64,000 bases of DNA, from the NCBI GenBank assembly GCA_046352935.1, contig JAXMGR010000014.1:1-64000 (forward strand), read 5' to 3'. This document shows positions 38,968-50,239 of the stretch, one piece after another; the first letter of the stretch is position 1; each line of letters opens with the position of its first letter. Both the position numbers and the translations under genes were made by a program. Under the pieces are notes generated by a model. It saw only the letters and a program-made list of their open reading frames with translations. It did not search any database and had not been told where the DNA came from. Origin of the DNA: CAYWMY01 sp046352935 (GTDB lineage: Bacteria; Pseudomonadota; Gammaproteobacteria; Steroidobacterales; Steroidobacteraceae).

Positions 38968-41900
38968 ATGCTGATCCTGCACGGCGCGCCGGCGCTGTCC
39001 GATTTCCGGCTCCTGAAGTACGTTTCCGCACTGCGCCGGCGGCACACCGGTGTCGCGGCCGTCGCCGCGCGATTCGTGCATTTCGTCGACCTGCAGCGCG
39101 AGCTCGAGCCGGCCGCGCGTGTCGTGCTGGAACGGCTGCTGACCTACGGGCCGGCGCTCGCCGCCGCACCGGTGCAGGGCCGCCTCGTGCTGGTGGTGCC
39201 GCGTCCCGGCACGCTCTCGCCGTGGTCGTCCAAGGCCACGGACATCGCGCATGTCTGCGGCCTCACTGCCGTGCGGCGCATCGAACGCGGCATCGCCTGG
39301 ACCATCGGTGGCATCGACGAGCTCGACTGGGCGGGGCTGCGGGCGCTGGCGGAACCGCTGCACGACCGCATGACCGAAGCGCTGCTGCCGGCCCTCGATG
39401 CGGCGGGTGCACTGTTCCGGGAACACGCGCCGCGCGCGCTTGCGGCCGTGGTGCTCGGGTCGGATTCCCGCGCCGCACTCGCGCGCGCCAACCGTGACAT
39501 GGGGCTCGCGCTGTCGGACGACGAGATCGAGTATCTCGCCGCCGCCTTCGCACGTCTCGGCCGGGATCCCACCGACGTCGAGCTCATGATGTTCGCCCAG
39601 GCGAACTCCGAACACTGCCGCCACAAGATCTTCAACGCGGATTTCGTCATCGACGGCGAGAGGCAGGAGCGCTCGCTGTTCCAGATGATCCGCAACACGC
39701 ATGCACTGAGCCCCGCGGGCGTGCTGTCCGCCTACAAGGACAACGCGGCCGTGATCGAGGGGCCGGTGGCGCGGCGTTTCTTCGCCGACCCGTCCACCGG
39801 CGTCTACGACTATCTCGACGAGCCCGCCGACATCCTGATGAAGGTCGAGACGCACAATCACCCGACGGCCATCTCGCCGTTCCCGGGCGCCGCGACCGGG
39901 TCGGGCGGCGAGATCCGCGACGAGGGTGCCACGGGGCGCGGCGCCAGGCCCAAGGCCGGGCTGGTCGGTTTCAGCGTCTCGAATCTGAACATCCCGGGTG
40001 GTGAGCGCGAGTGGGAGGTCCCGAACGGCCGCTCGGCGCGCATCGCGTCCGCGCTCGAGATCATGCTCGAAGGCCCGATCGGCGCGGCGGCTTTCAACAA
40101 CGAGTTCGGCCGGCCCAACGTCCTGGGCTATTTCCGCACTTTCGAGCAGCGTGTGGCCGGCGATGCGCCCGGTGTTGTGCGCGGTTATCACAAGCCGATC
40201 ATGATTGCCGGCGGCCTCGGCAACATCCGCCGTTCGCAGGTCGAGAAGGCGGACATCCCGCCCGGTGCATACATCGTCGTGCTCGGCGGTCCGGCGATGC
40301 TGATCGGCCTGGGGGGCGGCGCCGCGTCTTCGGTCGGCAGCGGAGCGTCGTCGGAAGATCTCGACTACGCATCCGTGCAGCGCGGCAATCCGGAGATGCA
40401 GCGCCGCGCCCAGGAAGTGATCGATCGCTGCTGGGCGCTCGGCGAGGCGAATCCGGTCCTGCTGGTCCACGACGTGGGCGCGGGCGGACTGTCGAATGCG
40501 GTGCCCGAGGCCGTCGCGCACAGTCATCGCGGCGGCAGCGTCGATCTGCGCGCCGTGCCGTCGGCCGAGAGTGGCATGTCGCCGCTCGAGATCTGGTGCA
40601 ACGAGGCGCAGGAGCGCTACATCCTGGCCGTCGCCGAGGACCGGCTCGGGGTCCTGCGCGAATTCTGCGCGCGCGAGCGCTGCCCCTACGGCGTGATCGG
40701 CCGCATCACCGACGACGGTGTGCTGCGTGTCCGCGACCCGGTGGCCGGCAACGATCCCGTCGCAATGCCCATCGATGTCCTGCTCGGCAAGCCGCCGCGC
40801 ATGACGCGCGACGTGGTTCGCGCCGCGCGGCCCGGCGACGGCTTCGAAACGCGTGGCCTCGACGTACGCGAGGCGTTGTACCGTCTGCTGCGGCTGCCGG
40901 CCGTGGCGGACAAGGGCTTTCTCGTCACGATCGGTGATCGCTCGGTCGGTGGACTCATCAGCCGCGAGCCCATGGTGGGTCCCTGGCAGGTGCCCGTTGC
41001 CGATGTCGCCGTGACGCTGTCCGGCTTCGTCGGCAGCACCGGCGAGGCGATGGCCATGGGCGAACGCACGCCGCTCGCGCTGCTCGATGCGCCCGCTTCA
41101 GGGCGCATGGCCGTGGGTGAGGCGCTCACCAACATCGTCGCCGCGGACGTGCGCCGCATCGGTGATGTGCGTCTGTCCGCCAACTGGATGGCCGCCTGCG
41201 GACAGCCCGGCGAGGACGCTGCCCTCTACGACACCGTGCGCGCCGTCGGCATGGAACTGTGTCCCGCGCTCGGCATCGCGATCCCTGTCGGCAAGGATTC
41301 GTTGTCGATGCGTTCGGGCTGGCGCGAAGTCGGCGAGGAGCGCGCGGTCGTCGCGCCGGTGTCGCTGATCGTCTCCGCATTCGCGCCGGTGCAGGATGCG
41401 GGTCGCACGCTGACGCCCGTGCTCGTCCGCGACGCCGGGTCGACGTCGCTGCTGCTCGTCGACCTCGGTGCGGGACGCGACCGGATCGGCGCCTCCTGCC
41501 TCGCGCAGGTCCATGGAGCCGTGGGCCGTGTGCCACCCGACGTCGATGATCCCGCACGGCTGCGCGCGTTTTTCGCGGCCGTGCGCGAGCTCGCCGATTC
41601 CGGCATTGCGCTCGCCTACCACGACCGCTCCGACGGCGGGCTCGCGGTCACGCTGCTCGAGATGGCCTTCGCGGCGCACCTCGGCCTCGAGATCGACCTC
41701 GGCACCGTCGATGATCCCGTGCGCATGCTGTTCAGCGAGGAGCTGGGCGCGGTGATCCAGGTCGCCGATGCACGCCGCGACGAGGCGCTCGCGGTGCTCG
41801 ATGCACACGGGTTGGGCCGCATGGCACGCTTCGTCGGCCGACCTTCGACGGAGGCGCGCATCGTCTGCCGTGCGAACGGGGCGACGCTGTTCGACGAGAG

Positions 41901-42852
41901 CTGGGTCGCGCTCCGCGACGCATGGTCCGAGACCAGCTGGCGCATGCAGCGCCTGCGCGACCATCCGGAATGCGCGGACGAGGAGCGGGCCGCGCGCGTC
42001 GCACTCGATGATCCAGGCCTGCAGTGGCGGCTCACCTTCGATGCGCAGGACGACGTGGCGGCACCCGCCGTGCTGCGCGGCGCGCGGCCGCGGGTGGCGA
42101 TCCTCAGGGAGCAGGGCGTCAACAGCCAGGTCGAGATGGCCGCGGCCTTCGAGCGTGCGGGTTTCGCGGCCGTGGATGTCCACATGACGGACCTGTTCAC
42201 GGGGAGGCACCGGCTCGCGACATTCGACGGCGTGGTGGCCTGTGGCGGGTTCAGCTACGGCGACGTGCTCGGGGCCGGCGAGGGCTGGGCGAAGTCGATC
42301 CTGTTCAACGAAGGGCTGCGCGAACAGTTCGCGACCCACTTCGGCCGGGCCGGCGCGTTCACGCTCGGCATCTGCAATGGCTGCCAGATGCTGTCCGCGC
42401 TCAAGGAGATCATCCCCGGCGCGTCCACCTGGCCACGCTTCGTGCGCAACCGCTCGGAGCAGTTCGAGGGACGTACGAGCCTCGTGCGCGTGACGCCGTC
42501 GGCTTCGCTCTTCTTCGCCGGCATGGAGGACTCCGTGCTGCCGATCGCGGTCGCCCACGGCGAGGGCCGCGCCGAGTTCGCGTCGGCCGATGGCGCCGCG
42601 CAGGTCGCAGGGCTCGTCGCGCTCCGCTTCGTCGACGGCAGCGGGGCCGCGACCGAGCGGTATCCCGCGAATCCGAACGGTTCGCCGGACGGCATCGCGG
42701 CACTCACGACGCCGGACGGTCGTGTCACCATCGCGATGCCTCACCCCGAGCGTGTGTTCCGCACGCTGCAGAATTCATGGCGCCCGCGTGATGCCGGCGA
42801 GTACAGCGGCTGGATGCGGATGTTCCGCAACGCGAGGCGCTGGCTGGGATGA
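38968..42852 (+). CDS. purL: Phosphoribosylformylglycinamidine synthase (single-chain)
   Basis: A 1294-residue enzyme for the fourth step of purine synthesis, FGAR + glutamine + ATP to FGAM. The order is N-terminal domain, linker, two AIRS-type ATP-grasp-like halves and a C-terminal class I glutamine amidotransferase. Signatures include FAQANSEHCRHKIFNADFVIDG, ETHNHPTAISPFPGAATGSGGEIRDEGATG, GGAASSVGSGASSEDLDYASVQRGNPEMQRR, and the glutaminase segment VACGGFSYGDVLGAGEGWAKS with the nucleophile in GICNGCQMLSAL. HPERVFRTLQNSW supplies the catalytic His/Glu. The single-chain form is characteristic of gammaproteobacteria. The length equals E. coli PurL (1295). Confidence 0.98.
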   Translation: MLILHGAPALSDFRLLKYVSALRRRHTGVAAVAARFVHFVDLQRELEPAARVVLERLLTYGPALAAAPVQGRLVLVVPRPGTLSPWSSKATDIAHVCGLTAVRRIERGIAWTIGGIDELDWAGLRALAEPLHDRMTEALLPALDAAGALFREHAPRALAAVVLGSDSRAALARANRDMGLALSDDEIEYLAAAFARLGRDPTDVELMMFAQANSEHCRHKIFNADFVIDGERQERSLFQMIRNTHALSPAGVLSAYKDNAAVIEGPVARRFFADPSTGVYDYLDEPADILMKVETHNHPTAISPFPGAATGSGGEIRDEGATGRGARPKAGLVGFSVSNLNIPGGEREWEVPNGRSARIASALEIMLEGPIGAAAFNNEFGRPNVLGYFRTFEQRVAGDAPGVVRGYHKPIMIAGGLGNIRRSQVEKADIPPGAYIVVLGGPAMLIGLGGGAASSVGSGASSEDLDYASVQRGNPEMQRRAQEVIDRCWALGEANPVLLVHDVGAGGLSNAVPEAVAHSHRGGSVDLRAVPSAESGMSPLEIWCNEAQERYILAVAEDRLGVLREFCARERCPYGVIGRITDDGVLRVRDPVAGNDPVAMPIDVLLGKPPRMTRDVVRAARPGDGFETRGLDVREALYRLLRLPAVADKGFLVTIGDRSVGGLISREPMVGPWQVPVADVAVTLSGFVGSTGEAMAMGERTPLALLDAPASGRMAVGEALTNIVAADVRRIGDVRLSANWMAACGQPGEDAALYDTVRAVGMELCPALGIAIPVGKDSLSMRSGWREVGEERAVVAPVSLIVSAFAPVQDAGRTLTPVLVRDAGSTSLLLVDLGAGRDRIGASCLAQVHGAVGRVPPDVDDPARLRAFFAAVRELADSGIALAYHDRSDGGLAVTLLEMAFAAHLGLEIDLGTVDDPVRMLFSEELGAVIQVADARRDEALAVLDAHGLGRMARFVGRPSTEARIVCRANGATLFDESWVALRDAWSETSWRMQRLRDHPECADEERAARVALDDPGLQWRLTFDAQDDVAAPAVLRGARPRVAILREQGVNSQVEMAAAFERAGFAAVDVHMTDLFTGRHRLATFDGVVACGGFSYGDVLGAGEGWAKSILFNEGLREQFATHFGRAGAFTLGICNGCQMLSALKEIIPGASTWPRFVRNRSEQFEGRTSLVRVTPSASLFFAGMEDSVLPIAVAHGEGRAEFASADGAAQVAGLVALRFVDGSGAATERYPANPNGSPDGIAALTTPDGRVTIAMPHPERVFRTLQNSWRPRDAGEYSGWMRMFRNARRWLG

Positions 42853-42886
42853 GCCGCGGTGCAGGCGACGGCGGCGTGGGCCGCCT

Positions 42887-45112
42887 TCAGCCGATCCGCG
42901 TCAGCCTTGCGGGGGAGGGATGCCCCGGCACCGGGATGTCGGCCCGCACCAGGCTGTGCATGCGCGATCCCGCCTCGAGGATGCGTTCCAGGGGTACCGG
43001 CTCGCTGAAGTGGAACCCCTGGCCGTAGGTCACGCCCAGCAGGGCGAGGCGCGTCGCCACCTCCGGGGTCTCGATGCATTCCGCGACGGTCTCGATGCGG
43101 AGCTGGCGCGCGAGCTGCAGCATGGCGCGCACCATCGACTCGGCACGCGCGTCGCGCAGCAGGTCGCGGACGAAGCTGCCGTCGATCTTCAGCTTGGCGA
43201 CCGGCAGTGCCCGCAGGTAGGCCAGCGACGAGAGACCCGTGCCGAAGTCGTCGAGCGCAGTCGTACAGCCGATGTCGCGCAGCCGTCCGATGAAGGAGCG
43301 GGCGCCGTCGATGTTCCCGATGGCCGTGCTCTCGGTGATCTCGACGCCGATGCTGCCGGCCGGCAGTGCGGCCGCGGTGATGCGCTCGACCGTGGTGCTG
43401 GTGAATTCCGCATTGCCGACGGACGGTCCGGAGAGATTGATCCAGAACGTGGCCGGCGTGCGCTCGAGGATCGCGCGGTGTTCCACGAGCTTTTCGATGG
43501 TCTGCTCCACGACCCACTGGTCGAGGCGGCCGAGCAGCTGGTAGCGCGCGGCGGCCGACAGGAACCGGCCGGGCACGATGATCTGGTCGTCGTCGTCGAT
43601 CATCCTCAGCAGCAGCTCGAACTGGAGCGGGTGCGGGCGGCCGTCGAGTGGCACGATCGGCTGCGCGAACAGGCGGAACCGTCCCCGCTCCAGTGCGTTG
43701 AGGAGTTCGCGGAAGACGTGCAGGTCCTCGTGGCGCTGCATCAGGCTGGCGTCGGCCGGCGCGAAGACTTCGACACGGTTGCGGCCGCGGTCCTTGGCCG
43801 CGGCGCAGGCCATCTCGGCCTGTGCGAGCGCGTGGCCGAGCCTTTCGCCGGCGGGAAACGCGGCGATGCCGATGCTCACCGTGGGCCGCGCGTCCCTGCA
43901 GCGTGGCGGCAGCGGCATGTGCTCGATCGCCTGGCGGAGTTCGTCGGCCCAGGTACGGCTGCGGTCGGTGGAGCAGTCCTCCAGAAGCGCGACGAACCGG
44001 TCGCCCGACAGGCGGCCGACGAGGCTGTCGGGTGTCGGGCGGCGGTTCTGCCAGAGCGCGGCCATGCGCGAGAGCAGTTCGTCGCCGGCCGGGAACCCGG
44101 CCACGTCGTTGATGCAGTGCATGCGGTCCGCGTCGCCGTAGACCAGCGAGCGGACCCGGCCTGGATCGCGGCTGACGCGTTCGAGGGCCTGTTCCTCGAA
44201 GGCCTGACGCGTGAGCAGGCCCGTGGCTTCGTCGTGGTGTGCACCGATCAGCTCGGCGAAGCGGCCCTGCAGTGCCTCCAGTTCGCGTCCGTGCGCCTTC
44301 GTGAACGGCTCGCGCGACAGGCGGTTGAAGCAGGCCAGGATGCCGATAATCCGGCGGCAGCGACGCAGCGACAGGCAGACGATCCGGAATGGAGTCAGTT
44401 CGGCCTGCGCCGACTCGCGCACGCGGTTCAGGATCACACAGCCTCGATTGCGCGCAGCGACGTGCAGCAGCTGGCTCCGGGCGAGCCGCAGCGCGACCTG
44501 CGTGTCGAGATCGGGGGCGGTGCCGCCGAAGGCGACCAGTTCGATCCCCTGCGCGGGAGCACAGAGCAGTGCGAAGTCGCAGTCCAGCTTCTCCACCAGT
44601 TCTGCGAGCACGGGTTCGACGGCGTTGGTCTGACGGGACTCGTCGAGACCGGCATGGGTGGCATCCAGCAGGCGCTGCAGCTGCATGGTCTCGGCGATCA
44701 GCGCCTGCGCCGGCGAAGTCTCGCTCGCGGAGGGTGCGAGCTCGCGCGCCAGCAGCGCCAGGACGGGCGCCAGCAGCCGGGCGGCCTGCCTGAGCGGGAG
44801 CGGTTTCCCCGCACCCGGTAGCGGGGCGCATGCGGCCAGAACGGCACCGAGGTGGCGGCCCAGGTCGTCGCGGACGAGGATCGCATAGGCGCGTCCCGCG
44901 GGACTGTCGTGGACGATGCCGGGCTGATCGAAGTGGCTGGGCTTCCGTGCCTGTGCGAGCGCATCGGCGGCGATGGGGGTCAGCTCGTCGATCAATCGGC
45001 CGTCGCTGCAGCCGAAAGGCTGGCCCGTCGCATCGAAGATGGCGGTGACCCGCGTGCCGGGCAGCAGTGAGCCGAAGAGTTGCAGAAAAGGCTGTGGATC
45101 GATGGGTCGCAC
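42887..45112 (-). CDS. c-di-GMP phosphodiesterase-type protein: sensor, degenerate GGDEF, EAL
   Basis: A 741-residue protein without transmembrane helices. Residues 1-290 look like a GAF-type sensory region (VLAELVEKLDCDFALLCAPAQGIELVAFGG). A GGDEF domain follows (about 295-450), but its signature is RLSGDRFVALLED (SGDRF instead of GGDEF) and the DGLTGL block is DEATGLL, so it should lack diguanylate cyclase activity. The EAL domain (about 475-730) has ELLLRM in place of EALLR, but keeps NLSGPSVGN, VEITES, ALDDFGTGLSSLAYL, LKIDGSFVRDL and AECIETPE, so phosphodiesterase activity is likely. GTP binding by the GGDEF part could be regulatory. It converges with purL. Confidence 0.92.
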   Translation of the reverse strand: MRPIDPQPFLQLFGSLLPGTRVTAIFDATGQPFGCSDGRLIDELTPIAADALAQARKPSHFDQPGIVHDSPAGRAYAILVRDDLGRHLGAVLAACAPLPGAGKPLPLRQAARLLAPVLALLARELAPSASETSPAQALIAETMQLQRLLDATHAGLDESRQTNAVEPVLAELVEKLDCDFALLCAPAQGIELVAFGGTAPDLDTQVALRLARSQLLHVAARNRGCVILNRVRESAQAELTPFRIVCLSLRRCRRIIGILACFNRLSREPFTKAHGRELEALQGRFAELIGAHHDEATGLLTRQAFEEQALERVSRDPGRVRSLVYGDADRMHCINDVAGFPAGDELLSRMAALWQNRRPTPDSLVGRLSGDRFVALLEDCSTDRSRTWADELRQAIEHMPLPPRCRDARPTVSIGIAAFPAGERLGHALAQAEMACAAAKDRGRNRVEVFAPADASLMQRHEDLHVFRELLNALERGRFRLFAQPIVPLDGRPHPLQFELLLRMIDDDDQIIVPGRFLSAAARYQLLGRLDQWVVEQTIEKLVEHRAILERTPATFWINLSGPSVGNAEFTSTTVERITAAALPAGSIGVEITESTAIGNIDGARSFIGRLRDIGCTTALDDFGTGLSSLAYLRALPVAKLKIDGSFVRDLLRDARAESMVRAMLQLARQLRIETVAECIETPEVATRLALLGVTYGQGFHFSEPVPLERILEAGSRMHSLVRADIPVPGHPSPARLTRIG

Positions 45113-45304
45113 CGGTGTGAGGTCCTTCTGGTCCGGGGCGGGATGCGAACGGGAAGATGCGGAATTCGTGCGGGGTTTGTCCGGAATTACGTCAAACTTC
45201 CGGTTGCGGGTACGGGACCGTCCCGCGTCAGGAGCAAGAGGCGCAGCAGGACCGCCACGGCCCGGCGCCCCGTCGTGGCGCGGCTGCGGGGCCCGGGCCG
45301 ACGA

Positions 45305-46054
45305 TCAGCCGCGCGCCTGGTCGATCGGCGTGATGCTGGCCGGTTCCCCGGCGAAGTAACGGCGCATCATCATGGCCTGCTGGAGGCGGCCACGCCGGAC
45401 GTAGGCCTGGTGCAGCAGGTCCTTCATGATCTCGAGCAGCACGCCGGCCTCGCGCGCGCCGACCTGCGGCATGCTGGGCCGCGGTTCGGAATCACTGCCG
45501 AAGACGACCTTCTTCACGACGCCGAAGGTCTCGTCATCGATCTCCGCCAGGAGCCGGATCTCGGCCAGTTCGTCGAAGACGCGCAGCCGGCCCTGCTCGC
45601 CGAGATCGGCGAACACGGCCTGCGCCGTGCGGCGGCACATCGATGCGAACGCGTTGTAGCAGCCCGACGAGAACGTCGCGAGGGCCTCGCGGAACAGCTG
45701 TTCGCTCTCTTCCGGCAGGTACGAGAAATTGAACTTCTCCGGTGCCCGCTCCAGTTCGACGAAGGACGGCGACAGCTCGACACGGCTGCCGCCATAGAGC
45801 TTGACCTGGAATCTGAGGAACACGGGGCCGTTGCAGGCCTCGCAGCGGTAGACGAGCCCGACCTGCGCGGGCTTGTGCATTGTGATCTGGTTGAAGTCGG
45901 GTACCGAGACCGGCGTGATCCTGGAGAGCACCTCGCAGTGCGGGCACGTGAGCGCCAGGTTCTGTGCCTGGTCGTGGTGCAGGCGTCCGCTGGAATCGAT
46001 GAACATCGACATGGCCTGGCCCCGGAAACGGAGGAAACGCCGCGATTCATTCAT
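45305..46054 (-). CDS. Zinc-ribbon protein, possibly DUF4145-like
   Basis: A 249-residue protein. Residues 37-74 are a four-cysteine zinc-binding pair (CPHC at 37-40, CEAC at 71-74), with a beta-rich stretch between. After an acidic linker, residues 108-230 are helical: PEESEQLFREALATFSSGCYNAFASMCRRTAQAVFADLGEQGR, then AREAGVLLEIMKDLLHQAY. That repeat-of-helices layout with a conserved Cys/Arg block is what I associate with the DUF4145 family, proteins sometimes found in defence or stress loci; the call is by memory of pattern. No operon partner; the EttA gene lies 82 nt downstream on the same strand. Confidence 0.65.
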   Translation of the reverse strand: MNESRRFLRFRGQAMSMFIDSSGRLHHDQAQNLALTCPHCEVLSRITPVSVPDFNQITMHKPAQVGLVYRCEACNGPVFLRFQVKLYGGSRVELSPSFVELERAPEKFNFSYLPEESEQLFREALATFSSGCYNAFASMCRRTAQAVFADLGEQGRLRVFDELAEIRLLAEIDDETFGVVKKVVFGSDSEPRPSMPQVGAREAGVLLEIMKDLLHQAYVRRGRLQQAMMMRRYFAGEPASITPIDQARG

Positions 46055-46136
46055 CGCGGACCGTCACCGCGAGTCTATCCGAACCTCTGCAGCCGCACAG
46101 CCGCGCGTGATGGTGCGCGGCCCCGGGGGAGCCGGA

Positions 46137-47804
<1,668 letters not shown>

Positions 47805-47847
47805 GGTGTCGGACCGCCGGCGGGGCAGGAAAAAAAATGGGTCGCGG

Positions 47848-47853
47848 ATTATC
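47848..47853 (-). promoter_or_regulatory. Possible -10 box of ettA, with a T8 leader tract
   Basis: GATAAT on the minus strand lies 43 nt upstream of the ettA ATG. The predicted leader contains a run of eight Ts (47830-47837 on the plus strand as As), the longest homopolymer I noticed in the window. No clear -35. Confidence 0.35.
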
Positions 47854-47936
47854 GGGCATCGGGCCCGGAGCGCCAACCGCTGATCGGGAACCCGCTGTGC
47901 TAGCCTTCGGCTCCCAGTTCCGGTTCGGGCCCTCCC

Positions 47937-48884
47937 ATGACCGCAAAAACCGGGCTCGTCGCCGGCGAGTCCATCGCGCGGTACGGCTTCGGCAACGGTC
48001 ACCCGTTCGGTCCCGATCGCCACGGCGTCTTCATGCGCGAGCTGCAGGAATCGGGGCTCCTGCCCCTGCTGGTTCCACTCACACCCCGGGCCGCCACGCG
48101 CGAGGAGCTGGAGCTGTTCCACACGCCGGCCCATGTCGATTTCGTCGCAGAGCGCTCCGCAACCGGGCAGGGCTTCCTCGACGGCGGGGACACACCGGCC
48201 CAGCGCGGCATCTTCGAGACCGCGAGCTCGGTCGTCGGCGCGGCGCTCGTGGGGGCGGAAGCCATCATGGAAGGCCGGGTGCGGCGTGCGTTCGTGCCCA
48301 TCGCGGGTCTGCACCACGCCCGGCGCGACCGGGCGGCGGGTTTCTGCGTCTTCGACGACTGCGGCGTCGTCATCGAGTGGCTGCTGCGGCGGCAGGGCCT
48401 GTCGCGGGTGGCGTATGTCGACATCGACGCGCACCATGGCGACGGCGTCTATTACGGCTTCGAGACCGACCCGCGGGTGATCATCGCGGACCTGCACGAG
48501 GACGGCAGCGCGCTCTACCCGGGTACCGGGTCCGCCTCGGAGACCGGGCGGCACGCGGCGCTCGGCACGAAGCTGAACCTGCCGCTGCCGCCGGGTGCCG
48601 GCGATGCGGAATTCCTGCGGGCCTTGGACAGCGTCGAGGCTCACCTGCGGCTCTTCCCGCCGGACTTCATCCTGATGCAGGCGGGGGCCGATGGCCTGAA
48701 GGGCGATCCGATCACGCACCTCGAATTCACCGAAGAGGCCCACGCGCATGCCGCGACGCGCCTCGCGGCGCTTGCGGACGAGTACTGCGGCGGGCGACTG
48801 CTGGCGACCGGCGGTGGCGGCTACAACCGTCGCAACCTGGCCCGGGCCTGGACTCGGACGGTCGCGGCCCTGCTGGGGGTCTGA
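47937..48884 (+). CDS. Histone deacetylase family protein (AcuC/acetylpolyamine deacetylase type)
   Basis: A 315-residue arginase-fold zinc deacetylase of the bacterial class that acts on acetylated proteins, acetylpolyamines or acetoin-type substrates. Conserved catalytic blocks: PIAGLHHARRDRAAGFCVFDDCGVVI (the paired His and the F-N/D segment), AYVDIDAHHGDGVYYGFETDPRVI (the D-x-DAHHGDG zinc motif), HEDGSALYPGTG, PPDFILMQAGADGLKGDP (Asp ligand) and ATGGGGYN (the GGGGY). The usual NxFDD is CVFDD, consistent with acetylpolyamine-type members. The substrate cannot be told from sequence. It is divergent from ettA and 80 nt upstream of glyA. Confidence 0.92.
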   Translation: MTAKTGLVAGESIARYGFGNGHPFGPDRHGVFMRELQESGLLPLLVPLTPRAATREELELFHTPAHVDFVAERSATGQGFLDGGDTPAQRGIFETASSVVGAALVGAEAIMEGRVRRAFVPIAGLHHARRDRAAGFCVFDDCGVVIEWLLRRQGLSRVAYVDIDAHHGDGVYYGFETDPRVIIADLHEDGSALYPGTGSASETGRHAALGTKLNLPLPPGAGDAEFLRALDSVEAHLRLFPPDFILMQAGADGLKGDPITHLEFTEEAHAHAATRLAALADEYCGGRLLATGGGGYNRRNLARAWTRTVAALLGV

Positions 48885-48920
48885 GGGCGCCCGCAAGCCC
48901 GCCGGGCCGGCCGTTTCGGC

Positions 48921-48926
48921 TAGAAT
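48921..48926 (+). promoter_or_regulatory. Possible -10 box upstream of glyA
   Basis: TAGAAT in the context GGCTAGAATCGCC, 38 nt before the glyA ATG. The same CTAGAATC form precedes the P450 gene. No clear -35. Confidence 0.45.
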
Positions 48927-48964
48927 CGCCGGCCCCGTACTGCACTGCCAACCGGAGATCCCAG

Positions 48965-50218
48965 ATGTTCGGTCAGGACATGACCATCGGCAGCTTCGAC
49001 CCCGAGCTGCAGGCCGCCATCAGCGCCGAGCGGCGGCGCCAGGAGGAGCACCTCGAGCTCATCGCCTCAGAGAACTACGCGAGCCCGCGGGTTCTGGAAG
49101 CGCAGGGTACGGTGCTGACGAACAAGTATGCGGAGGGGTATCCGGGCAAGCGCTACTACGGCGGCTGCGAGTACGTCGACGTCGCCGAACAGCTTGCGAT
49201 CGACCGGGCGAAGAAGCTCTTCGGTGCCGCCTACGCCAACGTCCAGCCGCACTCGGGTTCCCAGGCGAACGCGGCCGTCTATATGGCGCTGGCGAGTCCC
49301 GGCGACACCCTGCTGGGCATGAGCCTCGCCCACGGCGGCCACCTGACGCACGGCGCGAAGGTCAATTTCTCGGGGCGCATCTTCAATTCGGTCCAGTACG
49401 GCCTCGATCCCGCGACCGGCGAGATCGACTACGCCGAGGTCGAGCGGCTGGCGCGCGAGCACCGGCCGAAGCTGATCATCGCGGGCTTCTCGGCCTATTC
49501 CCGCGTGGTCGACTGGCAGCGGTTCCGGCGCGTCGCCGACGAGGTCGGCGCGTATTTCATCGTCGACATGGCGCACGTCGCCGGACTCGTGGCGGCGGGA
49601 CAGTATCCGAACCCGGTCGCGATCGCCGACGTCACGACGTCGACCACCCACAAGACGCTGCGCGGGCCGCGGGGCGGACTGATCCTGGCCCGTGGCAACG
49701 AAGAGATCGAGAAGAAGCTGAACTCGCTGGTGTTCCCGGGCACGCAGGGCGGGCCGCTCATGCACGTGATCGCCGCCAAGGCCGTGGCGTTCCTCGAAGC
49801 CCTGCAGCCCGGATTCACCACCTACCAGAAGCAGGTGGTCGCCAACGCACGGACGATGGCCGCGAGCCTGATCGCCCGTGGATTCCGCGTGGTGTCGGGC
49901 GGGACGGACAATCACCTGTTCCTGCTCGACCTGATCGGCCGCGAGTACACGGGCAAGGACGCGGACGCCGCACTCGGTCGCGCCCACATCACCGTGAACA
50001 AGAACGCGGTGCCGAACGATCCGCGGTCCCCGTTCGTGACCAGCGGACTGCGCATCGGCTCGCCCGCGATCACGACGCGCGGCTTCGGCGAGACGGAAGC
50101 GCGGCAGGTCGCGGAGTGGATCGCGGACGTGCTCGACCACATGGGTGACGCCGCCGTCGAAGCGCGCGTGCGTGCGGCCGTGCTCGACATCTGCCGGCGG
50201 TTCCCGGTCTACGGCTGA
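48965..50218 (+). CDS. glyA: Serine hydroxymethyltransferase
   Basis: A 417-residue PLP enzyme interconverting serine and glycine and charging tetrahydrofolate with a one-carbon unit. Signatures: EEHLELIASENYASPRVLEAQG, NKYAEGYPGKRYYGGCEYVD, the PLP-phosphate region VQPHSGSQANAAVY, VDMAHVAGLVAAGQYPNPV, and the Schiff-base lysine in TTSTTHKTLRGPRGG (about Lys229). The length equals E. coli GlyA. The ATG at 48965 has GGAG 8 nt upstream; a further upstream frame opening is a shadow of the deacetylase gene. nrdR follows after 21 nt, an order conserved in many gammaproteobacteria. Confidence 0.98.
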   Translation: MFGQDMTIGSFDPELQAAISAERRRQEEHLELIASENYASPRVLEAQGTVLTNKYAEGYPGKRYYGGCEYVDVAEQLAIDRAKKLFGAAYANVQPHSGSQANAAVYMALASPGDTLLGMSLAHGGHLTHGAKVNFSGRIFNSVQYGLDPATGEIDYAEVERLAREHRPKLIIAGFSAYSRVVDWQRFRRVADEVGAYFIVDMAHVAGLVAAGQYPNPVAIADVTTSTTHKTLRGPRGGLILARGNEEIEKKLNSLVFPGTQGGPLMHVIAAKAVAFLEALQPGFTTYQKQVVANARTMAASLIARGFRVVSGGTDNHLFLLDLIGREYTGKDADAALGRAHITVNKNAVPNDPRSPFVTSGLRIGSPAITTRGFGETEARQVAEWIADVLDHMGDAAVEARVRAAVLDICRRFPVYG

Positions 50219-50239
50219 GCCTGCCGGTCGGAGGCGGGG

